A stretch of DNA of 64,000 bases, from positions 36,737-100,736 of the forward strand of contig DASWII010000072.1 of the NCBI GenBank assembly GCA_036397755.1, read 5' to 3'. The notes beneath the pieces were generated by a model. The model did not search any database. It saw nothing but the letters and a program-made list of their open reading frames with translations, and was not told the origin of the DNA. Every line of letters begins with the position of its first letter. The stretch's first letter is position 1. This DNA comes from CAMYLY01 sp036397755 (lineage in GTDB: Bacteria; Gemmatimonadota; Gemmatimonadetes; Gemmatimonadales; GWC2-71-9). This document shows, piece after piece, positions 42,573-49,659 of this stretch. The position numbers were made by a program, and so were the translations under genes.

Positions 42573-45310
42573 TCGCACGAGACACGGATCTCACGACCGC
42601 CACGATGACGCTGGACGGCCAAGAAGTCTCCTTCACCGAGGGTGAGACCATCTACGAGGTCGCCCAGCGTCACGCCAAGGCGATCCCGACGCTCTGCTAC
42701 GACCCCCGCCTCGAGCCCTTCGGAGGGTGCCGGCTCTGCGTCGTCGCCGTCGAGGGGATGCGCACGCCAGTGGCCTCCTGCACCATGAAGGCCGAAGCCG
42801 GGATGACGGTGCGTACCGCGACGGACGAGGTCGAAGCGCTCCGCAAGACGCTGTTGGAGATGGTGGTCTCCGAAAACCGCGAGGTCGACGTCGATCCGCT
42901 GCGCGGCTATGCGTCGCAGGAGCTGACGGCGCTCGTGGACCGATACGGAGCCCGTACCAATCGCTTCGCCGGCGCTCGGTCCGGCAGGACGCGAGCGGAT
43001 GATGGGAACCCGTTCATCCTGCGGGACTACGACCTCTGTATCTCGTGTTACCGCTGCGTGCGGGTGTGCGCCGAACGGGAAGGCGACTACGCGATCTCCG
43101 TGATGAACCGCGGCTTCGACACCAGGATCACCGTGGAGTTCGAAGGCCTGCTCAAGGATTCCGCCTGTACGTTTTGCGGCCAATGCGTCCAGACGTGCCC
43201 GACGGGTGCGTTGGCCGACAAGAAGGCCATGCGCTACACGCACCTCGAGCAGCCGATCGAGAAGACGCGCACGACCTGCCCGTACTGCGGGGTCGGTTGC
43301 TCGGTCGACATCATGACCAAGGGCGACACCATGGTGGGAGTCCAGCCGGCGATGGATGGGCCGGCGAACCTCGGTGCGCTCTGTGTGAAGGGACAGTTTG
43401 CCTACGACTTCGTGCAGCATCCCGACCGCCTCGGCGCCCCACTCGCCCGCGGGGACGACGGCGAGCTGCACGTGACCGACTGGGATACCGCGCTCGACCG
43501 CGCGGCGGCCGGGTTCCGCGCCGCGCTCGAGCAACATGGTCGCCACAGTGTCTATGGAGTGGCCTCGGGTCGCGCCCCGCATGAGGCTGCATACAGCATG
43601 CAGAAGTTCATCCGGGCGGGCTTCGGCACCAACTACATAGACAACTGTAGCCGTGCCTGACACGCTCCCACGGTTGCCGGTCTGGCAGCCACGATCGGAC
43701 GAGGCGCCATGTCGAACCCGCTGGCCGACATGGAGAAGCCCGACGTCATCTTCTGTATCGGCACCAACATGACGGAGTGCCACCCGGTGGCAGCCACGCG
43801 GCTCAAGCGTGCTCTGGCGCGGGGGGCAAAGCTCATCGTCGCCGATCCCCGGCGTATCGGCCTCGTCGACATCGCCGACCTCTACCTGCCGATTCGTGTC
43901 GGGTCCGATTCCGCGCTTCTCCTCGCCATGGCGCACGTGATCCAGCGCGAAGGACTGGTCAACGACGCGTTCGTGGCGGACCGCACCGCGGAGTCCCAAC
44001 GCTTTCTGGAGCACGTGCAGCAGTTTCCGCCGGAGTGGGCGGAGGAAATCACCGGCGTGCCGGCCAAGGACATCGAACAGGCCGCGCTGTGGTACGGCAA
44101 TGCCGAGCGTGGCGCGATCTACTACACCCTTGGCATCACCGAGCACATCTGCGGCGTCGAGAACGTGCAGGGGCTGTGCAACCTCGCGCTCATGACCGGC
44201 AACATCGGGCGGGAGGGCACCGGCATCAATCCCATGCGCGGGCAGAACAACATCCAGGGCGCCGGCGATTGCGGAGCGCTGCCGAACAACTATCCGGGCT
44301 TTCAGGCCGTGACGGACCCGAAGCATCAGGAGAAGTTCAGACGGCATTACGGCAAGACGGTGGACCTCGAGAAGGGGATCACGAAGGTCACTGCGCTGGA
44401 ACTGTGCGGCGATCAGATCCGCGCCATGCTGATCGACGGCGAGAACACCGTCGTGTCCGATCCCGATCGCGCGCACTGCGAGCATGCGCTCAAGAGTCTC
44501 GACCACCTCGTCGTCATCGACATCTTCCTGACGGAAACGGCACAGCTCGCTGACGTCGTCCTACCGGCGACCGCGTGGGGGGAGACCGACGGCGTCTGCA
44601 CCAACACCGAGCGCCGCGTGCAGCGCCTGCGCCGGGCCGTCGAGCCTCCGGGTGTCGCCCGGCCGGATTGGTGGATCGTCTCGCAGATCGCCAAGCGCCT
44701 CGGCGTCGCGGGCTTCGACTACAGCCACGCCAGGGAGATCTTCAACGAGCTGTGCGAACTCTCCCCGATTTATCATGGGCTCGACTGGGATCGCATCGAG
44801 TTCGGCGAGTATCAGTGGCCGGTGCCGGACAAGACGCATCCGGGCACACCGCGGTTGCACGAAGGAGAGTTTCTCAACGGGCGAGGGATTTTCTCGCTGA
44901 TCACCTATCGGGATCCGGCCGAGACGATCAGCGAGGAGTATCCGGTCTGGCTCACGACCGGTCGCCGACTCGCGTCGTATCACACGAGGACGCAAACGGG
45001 CCGAGCACAGGGAATCGACTACCTCCTCTCGGAAGAAGTGCTCGAGGTGCACCCCGACGACGTGGAACGGTGGGGTCTCATCCATGGCGGGTGGGCCAGG
45101 ATGCACAGCCCGCGGGGCTGTGTGCTGGTCAAGGTGCAGGCCAACCGGCGGAGTCCGCGGGGCACCGTCTTCGCGAGCTTCAGCTTCAACGACGTGCCGG
45201 TGAACATCCTGACCGGTGGCGGCTACGACCCGGTCACTCACACGGCCGAATTGAAGGTGTGTCCGGTGCGGTTGGAACCCGCTTCGTCGTCGGCGAGCGT
45301 GAGCGTCTAG
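42569..45310 (+). CDS. fdhA: Selenocysteine-containing formate dehydrogenase alpha subunit (in-frame TGA at 43658)
   Basis: Read through TGA 43658-43660, this is one 913-residue protein with selenocysteine at position 364. Before it are a NuoG-like N-terminus (2Fe-2S: CYDP, CRLC), two 4Fe-4S motifs (CISCYRCVRVC; CTFCGQCVQTCPTGA) and the Mo-enzyme cluster motif CPYCGVGC. Across the TGA the sequence is NYIDNCSRAUHAPTVAGL, matching the family motif C-x-R-x-(U/C)-H. After it the bis-MGD domains continue (GTNMTECHPVAATR, GITEHICGVENVQGL, NIGREGTGINPMRGQNN, VFASFSFNDVPVN) without a gap or frame change. It oxidises formate to CO2 and passes electrons to FdhB. No selA, selB, selC or selD gene is in the window. 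A separate gene from ATG 43709 is not credible because it would lack all clusters and the active site. Confidence 0.93.
43658..43690 (+). promoter_or_regulatory. SECIS-like element for selenocysteine insertion
   Basis: Directly after the TGA, GGTTGCC (43672-43678) and GGCAGCC (43684-43690) form a 7-bp stem around the loop GGTCT (43679-43683). In the E. coli fdhF element the same GGUCU loop begins at nucleotide 22 counted from the U of UGA; here it also begins at nucleotide 22. U17, functionally important there, is also a T here. This is the binding site expected for SelB. Confidence 0.85.
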
Positions 45311-45350
45311 CCCACCACGCGCGGTACCGACGGCAGTGCCGGGTTGGAGT

Positions 45351-45368
45351 CCCGGCCTGAAGGCCGGG
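45351..45368 (+). terminator. Hairpin after fdhA
   Basis: CCCGGCC (45351-45357) and GGCCGGG (45362-45368) form a 7-bp stem with TGAA loop; flanking GAG and CTC can extend it past a bulged T. Only two Ts follow, so termination strength is uncertain. It lies 40 bases after the fdhA stop. Confidence 0.45.
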
Positions 45369-45649
45369 CTCGGCCTTAACACAGGCCCTGAAGGGCACGA
45401 AACGATCGGCACACGTGCGCCCTGCAGATCGCGCGAACCATGCGTTCGGTGATGATCACCCCGGGTTCGGCGTCCGCACCGTCCGATCGATCGAAACGCA
45501 CGCCTCTCCAGATCGTGATGCAGACTACTCTGAAGCGATCGGCGTCGGCGCGGACCATGGCCTGGACATCGTCCGTTGACATTCTGAACGTACGTGCACG
45601 GTTGTGCAGTGCATCAGTGATACACCTGCAGTAACTACTGGGGGGCTCT
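45369..45649. other. Intergenic stretch with no convincing gene
   Basis: About 280 bases between the fdhA hairpin and an antitoxin remnant. A 68-codon frame on the minus strand (45376-45582) has no recognisable motif. The last 40 bases contain short repeated CAGT/ACTG blocks just before the antitoxin remnant, which could be the remains of its autoregulatory operator. I see no tRNA or other RNA. Confidence 0.4.
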
Positions 45650-45852
45650 GTGGCCAGGATTCAAGTCCCGATAGACGAGCCGGAGAGAGAGCGATTCCGA
45701 CAGTAGGCCGAGCGCGAGGGGAAGTCGCTGGCGGCTTGGTTGCGCGAGGCGGCCCGAGAGAAACTCGTGGCCGCAGGACGCGCGAAACAGCTGGACACGT
45801 TGGAGGAGCTGCGAGCGTTGGACGAGGTGACCGATTTCGTGGATCGCCACGC
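45650..45852 (+). pseudogene. Ribbon-helix-helix antitoxin gene broken by a TAG stop
   Basis: From GTG 45650 the frame reads ARIQVPIDEPERERFRQ, then TAG (45704-45706), then AEREGKSLAAWLREAAREKL. Joined, this is the standard ribbon-helix-helix antitoxin core, with the stop at the boundary of the helices. After about residue 55 the family similarity fades (DTLEELRALDEVTDFVDRH). No toxin gene, such as a PIN-domain partner, is next to it. A start at 45740 would give only the second half. The simplest view is a decayed antitoxin of a lost toxin-antitoxin pair. Confidence 0.65.
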
Positions 45853-46000
45853 CATCGTCGTCACTGCATCCGATGCCGCCGGGGACGCGCGCGCGCACCG
45901 GATCGAGCAGGTGGCGCGCACCGGCCGACCCCGGGACGGCAAGGTGTTCATTGTGCCGCTGGAGGCGCCGTGCGCATCGCAACGGGTGCCATCTCACGAG
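45853..46000 (+). pseudogene. C-terminal remnant of a P-II (GlnB-like) protein, frameshifted
   Basis: In the same frame as the antitoxin remnant the sequence continues IEQVARTGRPRDGKVFIVPLE, then the frame must shift by one missing base at about 45965 to give AVRIATGAISR. Together these reproduce the C-terminal motif of P-II signalling proteins, ARTGxxGDGKxFVxPxExAVRIxTG. The N-terminal part with the T-loop is absent. The remnant abuts and slightly overlaps the 3' end of the convergent HD-GYP gene. It is unlikely to be functional. Confidence 0.55.
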
Positions 46001-46704
46001 TCCTCCTCCATCGGCGGCGGGTCGAGGGAAACGAACGAGAGCGTGCGCCGACCGCGAACGGATGCCGCGAACGCGTCAACCGCAACGGGGTCGAGAACGC
46101 TCCCCGCGATTTCCTCCAGCCGTTCGATTGCTTCAGCCTCGCTGAACGTGTTCTGGTAGGGTCGCTCGGTCGTGAGCGCATCGTAGACTTCGGCGACGTG
46201 AATCACGCGAGCCCCGACGGGAATGGCGTCTCCCGCCAGCCCGTCGGGATACCCCGCACCATCCCAACGTTCGTGATGCCCCTTCACCGCCTGGATGACG
46301 GGGCTCAACTGCGTCAACGGCGCGAGGATGTGCACCCCGATCTCGACATGCCGCTTCACGTGCTCGTACTCATCTCGGGTCAACCGGCCCGCCTTATCCA
46401 GCACCGACTCTCGGATGCCGATCATCCCCAGGTCGTGCAGCCGCCCGGCGGTACGAACCAAGTCCACCTCAGCATCCGCCAGGCCCAGTTCCGTAGCGAT
46501 GGTGGCCGCATATGCCGAGACGCGGGACGAGTGGCCCGCGAGGCTCCCGCTCTTCGCTTCGAGCGCGTGGACAAGCGCCTCGAGCACCGCGACAGTGAGC
46601 CGCTCCTCGCCACTCCCTGGTCCACCCATAGGCAATCGGTCCCGACGCGGGCCCTCACTGCCTGGCGAGATGTGACCTGGCTGCTGATTCTCGCTGTCTG
46701 CCAT
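45994..46704 (-). CDS. HD-GYP domain phosphodiesterase
   Basis: The 236-residue protein is almost entirely an HD-GYP domain. Key residues are His58 in LAGHSSRV, His90-Asp91 in GRLHDLGMIGI, His119, HHERWDGAGYP (143-153) and VAEVYDALTTERPY. All metal ligands and the GYP motif are present, so cyclic-di-GMP hydrolysis is predicted. The N-terminal 30 residues are polar and unstructured; there is no receiver domain, so control must come by partner binding or transcription. The next gene upstream on the same strand is the AraC-type regulator, 54 bases away. Confidence 0.88.
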   Translation of the reverse strand: MADSENQQPGHISPGSEGPRRDRLPMGGPGSGEERLTVAVLEALVHALEAKSGSLAGHSSRVSAYAATIATELGLADAEVDLVRTAGRLHDLGMIGIRESVLDKAGRLTRDEYEHVKRHVEIGVHILAPLTQLSPVIQAVKGHHERWDGAGYPDGLAGDAIPVGARVIHVAEVYDALTTERPYQNTFSEAEAIERLEEIAGSVLDPVAVDAFAASVRGRRTLSFVSLDPPPMEEDS

Positions 46705-46758
46705 CGATACCCCCGCGATTCAGCGTTGCGCCCCCCGTAACCACCACCGCGCCCGTCC

Positions 46759-47568
46759 TCACAGCACCCGCACCCGCCGAACGCCGGTGACGCCCTCTCC
46801 ACCCAACAGGTTTCGCCGGACCACAGCCACCGCCGCGGACCGTGACAGCTCAATGCGCAGGTCCGCCGGCGCGAGACCAAACACCCTCTTGGTGGCGGCC
46901 GAGAGCGAACGGCTCTTGGCGTAGCCGAGCTTCATCGACACGTCCTCCACGCGGTAACCCGGGTCGAGCAAGAGGCGGTGAGCGTACAGCGCCCGAAGCT
47001 GCGTCAGGACGTCGTTCGGCGGAGGCAGGCCCGAGCGCGCGAACCACCGCCCGCACGTGCGACGGTCCATTCGCGCGTGACGCGCCAATTCCTGAACCGT
47101 GCGAATTTCGGCCGGCTGGCGGAACACCCGTTCGACAGCCCAGCGCAGGTCGGCGGGTGTGTCGCCCAGCATGTCCTGCACTTCTTGCGAGAGCAGCTGT
47201 GAGACCGACCGGGCCGATTCGGCTTGCAGCACCTCACGCAGGCGCTCGGGATCGTCGTCATGGTCGGCGACGATCACCTCGCGCACACCGAGCGCGCCGA
47301 GCTCCAGCAACACCGTGGCGAGCGTGGAGTGCAGCCGCGCGTACAGCACGATCGGGAGGGACGGAAAGCTCGCGTGAATCTGCCCGATGTCATGCGCGCG
47401 CGGAACGCCCTCGAGCCCCGGGTCGATCACGGCCACCTCCACCGGCCGGGTGCGAATGGTCACCAGGGTCTCAGACCAGCTGTGACACTGAGCCACGACG
47501 AACCGATGTCCCACCGCCGCCTCCAGGCGGCGGGCACATGGGGTCGGTATTGCGGCAAGAATCAGCAC
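46759..47568 (-). CDS. AraC-type transcriptional regulator with receiver-like N-terminal domain
   Basis: The 269-residue protein has an N-terminal alpha/beta region resembling a response-regulator fold without the phosphorylation pattern (LILAAIPTPCARRLEAAVG, VEVAVIDPGLEG, LPIVLYARLHS, GVREVIVAD). The C-terminal half is an AraC/XylS DNA-binding domain with two helix-turn-helices (RTVQELARHARMDRRTCGRW; YRVEDVSMKLGYAKSRSLSA, then KRVFGLAPADLR). The GTG start at 47568 lies 3 bases from a direct-repeat block of the kind AraC proteins bind, so autoregulation is likely (inference). Confidence 0.82.
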   Translation of the reverse strand: MLILAAIPTPCARRLEAAVGHRFVVAQCHSWSETLVTIRTRPVEVAVIDPGLEGVPRAHDIGQIHASFPSLPIVLYARLHSTLATVLLELGALGVREVIVADHDDDPERLREVLQAESARSVSQLLSQEVQDMLGDTPADLRWAVERVFRQPAEIRTVQELARHARMDRRTCGRWFARSGLPPPNDVLTQLRALYAHRLLLDPGYRVEDVSMKLGYAKSRSLSAATKRVFGLAPADLRIELSRSAAVAVVRRNLLGGEGVTGVRRVRVL

Positions 47569-47571
47569 AAG

Positions 47572-47607
47572 TGTCCCAAATACGTAGGGTGATGCCCCAA
47601 AAAGGGC
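47572..47607. promoter_or_regulatory. Direct-repeat operator, copy A
   Basis: TGTCCCAAAT (47572-47581) and TGCCCCAAAA (47593-47602), followed by AGGGC, are two half-sites in the same orientation, 21 bases apart start to start. The same block, 29 of 36 bases identical, recurs at 49160-49195. Copy A lies between the AraC-type regulator and the small lipopeptide gene. Confidence 0.65.
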
Positions 47608-47679
47608 CTAACGCACTGCCATTGCACCGCGAGATTTGAGGGGTCCACATCAACCCCAACACCGTCGCGGAGGAATCCC

Positions 47680-47844
47680 ATGTCACGCCGCCTATCCCAA
47701 CTCACCGTCGCGTTCGTCTGCGCAGTGGCGCTCTCGGCCTGCCAGCCCGTTACCGGTCCGACGCTCGCTGACGACGACACCACGATGCCCACACCCGATC
47801 TCGGCGAGTGCGGACGGAGCTACCAGGGCTCCGGCACCTGCTGA
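47680..47844 (+). CDS. Small exported lipopeptide of 54 residues
   Basis: This short frame has GGAGG 7 bases before its ATG. The peptide starts MSRRLSQLTVAFVCAVALSAC, a typical lipoprotein signal with lipobox LSAC; the remaining 34-residue mature part begins CQPVTGP, is acidic in the middle (ADDDTT) and ends CGRSYQGSGTC. The two C-terminal cysteines could form a loop. I know of no named family. It is transcribed divergently from the AraC-type regulator across operator copy A, and its 3' end overlaps the convergent TPR gene by 25 bases. Roles as a signal or toxin peptide, or as an envelope lipoprotein, are all open. Confidence 0.7.
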   Translation: MSRRLSQLTVAFVCAVALSACQPVTGPTLADDDTTMPTPDLGECGRSYQGSGTC

Positions 47845-49064
47845 TCGATCCGGCTTCGTAAGTCACTCAGGAGCCGGGCGACCTCCAGGACCTCGTCCGG
47901 CTCCTCGGGTGAACGCATCGCCGGTTCCCTGCCTACCACCGCATCCGCCCGCACGCGCTCGAGCAGCGACTCAGCACGGAACAGGGATTCGCCCAGCCGA
48001 TGATGTTGGGCCTGCTCGATTGCAACGGTCAGGTGTTGTTCCGCCTCGTCGGGTCGACCCGCGAGCGCCATTCCATTCCCAAGCACGATCTCGAACTCCA
48101 CCGCCGTCTCGGGCGTCAGGCGATCCCGGCAGGTTTCAATGGCCGAGCGCCATTGGCGGAAGGCCGCTTCGTCGGCCCGCACCGCCGCCAGGTCGAGCAA
48201 TTCGAGCATCGTCGGCACTTCCATCTCAAGGCCGATCGAGCCGGCAAGGACCACGGCAAAAGCGTCTTCCGCCGCGGCGTGGTATCCCAAATGCCTGAGC
48301 ATCGTCCCGAGGTCCGATAGTGCGCGGAGTCTTCGCGGCTCCTCTCCATGCAGCTCAGACGCCCGGAACGCCAATGGGATGGCCTCGACAAACCGTTCAC
48401 GCAGAGCCAGGGCGACCGCGAGATCGTGAGACGCCCGGGCCTCGGCATCCACGTCGCTCGCCATTCGCGCGTCGGCGAGCACCGTTCTGAGAACTCGCTC
48501 GGACTCCGGAAGGTTGCCAAGCTTCTGATGCACGATAGCACAACCGATACGACTGAGCCGCTCATTGTGCGCGTCCCCGACTTCCGAGGCGAGCGCCCCC
48601 GCGGCGGCGTACGTCGCGCCCGCTCGCTCATGATCCCCGACCAGGCGGCGTAAGCGCGCCAGCTGCATGAGCACGCCTACACGGAGCTCGGTCTCGTTCG
48701 CCGATAGACGCTCAACTGTTTCAACGAGGTCCACTGCCTCCGGCAGGCGCAGTTCGCATTCCAGCCAGAATGCATAGTCGAGCGCAGCCGGGACGACGGC
48801 GGCGCGGCATCGTTCCGGACTCGCCGGATCGACCGCCTCCGCCACTGCCGCGATCCGCGTGGTTTCGGGAAGGGAATCTCCCACCTCTCGCAGGTAGCCG
48901 AGGAGCCCCCGCTGCTGGTAGGCAATCGCATCGGCACTCGGGCTTGGCTGTCGCGCCAGTCTCGTGAGCAAGCGAGTGAGCAGAAAACCGCCGAGCGCGG
49001 CGTCGGCCTGAGGACGTTGGTCGATCTCCACGACGTGCTCGAGAAACGGGGTGTGCATCTGCAT
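47820..49064 (-). CDS. TPR-repeat protein
   Basis: The 414-residue, strongly helical protein contains several tetratricopeptide-type repeats across about residues 120-390 (for example LARLRRLVGDHERAGATYAA, LGTMLRHLGYHAAAEDAFA, and GNGMALAGRPDEAEQHLTVA). There is no DNA-binding or enzyme domain and no signal peptide, so it is likely a cytosolic protein- or peptide-binding scaffold. The frame is open to 49313, but GGAGG lies 6 bases before ATG 49064, which was chosen. It lies downstream of operator copy B. Confidence 0.78.
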   Translation of the reverse strand: MQMHTPFLEHVVEIDQRPQADAALGGFLLTRLLTRLARQPSPSADAIAYQQRGLLGYLREVGDSLPETTRIAAVAEAVDPASPERCRAAVVPAALDYAFWLECELRLPEAVDLVETVERLSANETELRVGVLMQLARLRRLVGDHERAGATYAAAGALASEVGDAHNERLSRIGCAIVHQKLGNLPESERVLRTVLADARMASDVDAEARASHDLAVALALRERFVEAIPLAFRASELHGEEPRRLRALSDLGTMLRHLGYHAAAEDAFAVVLAGSIGLEMEVPTMLELLDLAAVRADEAAFRQWRSAIETCRDRLTPETAVEFEIVLGNGMALAGRPDEAEQHLTVAIEQAQHHRLGESLFRAESLLERVRADAVVGREPAMRSPEEPDEVLEVARLLSDLRSRIDQQVPEPW

Positions 49065-49159
49065 CGCGCTTTCCTCCGACGGGGCGTGGCCCCATTGTTG
49101 TGAGTTGGAGGAAAACTGGCAAGAGGCAACCGGGCAGATTTCGCCAATCTCCCGACAAA

Positions 49160-49195
49160 TGTCCCAAATGCTGTAGGTCGTGCCCCAAAAAGGGC
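49160..49195. promoter_or_regulatory. Direct-repeat operator, copy B
   Basis: TGTCCCAAAT (49160-49169) and TGCCCCAAAA (49181-49190), followed by AGGGC, repeat copy A with identical half-sites and identical 21-base spacing; only the inner bases differ. It lies between the divergent TPR and UBP zinc-finger genes, about 95 and 86 bases from their start codons. Confidence 0.65.
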
Positions 49196-49280
49196 ATATG
49201 CGAGCGCGTGAATCGCGCACGTGCATGGGTTGGCTTGACGCGGATCTCCCGCGACTGGTCTCACCGCTCGTAACTTCGGA

Positions 49281-49571
49281 ATGGAGCGCGCATCGGTGAT
49301 TCCTTGCGATCACTCGACGACGACGCCGGCACCGGAGCCATCAGCCGCTGGCTGCGTGGTGTGTCTCGCGAGCGGAGGTACGTGGGTCACACTCCGACTA
49401 TGCCGGACATGCGGTCACATCGGGTGCTGTGACAACTCGCCCGGGAAGCATGCCACCGCCCACTATCACGAGACCGGACACCCGGTGATACAGTCGTTCC
49501 AGCCAGGCGAGACGTGGGGATGGTGCTACCTCCACGGAGAGGAGCTGGGCCCCTACACGCCGCTAGTCTGA
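49281..49571 (+). CDS. UBP-type zinc-finger protein
   Basis: The 96-residue protein is a stand-alone UBP (ubiquitin-hydrolase-type) zinc finger. GCVVCLASGG, LRLCRTCGHIGCCDNSPGKH, ATAHYHETGHPV and WCYLHGEEL reproduce the full Cys/His ligand pattern and the conserved tryptophan. In eukaryotes the domain binds the free C-terminus of ubiquitin. In bacteria it occurs alone with an unknown role, probably binding a C-terminal peptide or small ligand. It is divergent from the TPR gene across operator copy B. Confidence 0.87.
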   Translation: MERASVIPCDHSTTTPAPEPSAAGCVVCLASGGTWVTLRLCRTCGHIGCCDNSPGKHATAHYHETGHPVIQSFQPGETWGWCYLHGEELGPYTPLV

Positions 49572-49659
49572 TCCCGGCGGCGGCGGGCTCCCTCCCATAA
49601 GCTCGCACGCGGGGATAGGTTGCGAGACTCTCCGGCTTGCTTTCACAACGCCAGGATTC

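Noticed and set aside
43658..43660. TGA as a frameshift or nonsense mutation that makes fdhA a pseudogene
   Set aside because: The frame continues without shift, the residue is exactly the selenocysteine position of the family, and a SECIS-like hairpin follows.
42518..44506. 662-codon open frame on the minus strand
   Set aside because: It is antisense to fdhA, has no recognisable domain, and arises from high-GC third-position bias.
45376..45582. 68-codon minus-strand frame that could be a small toxin next to the antitoxin remnant
   Set aside because: No toxin-family pattern can be seen, it points away from the antitoxin, and no ribosome site is evident.
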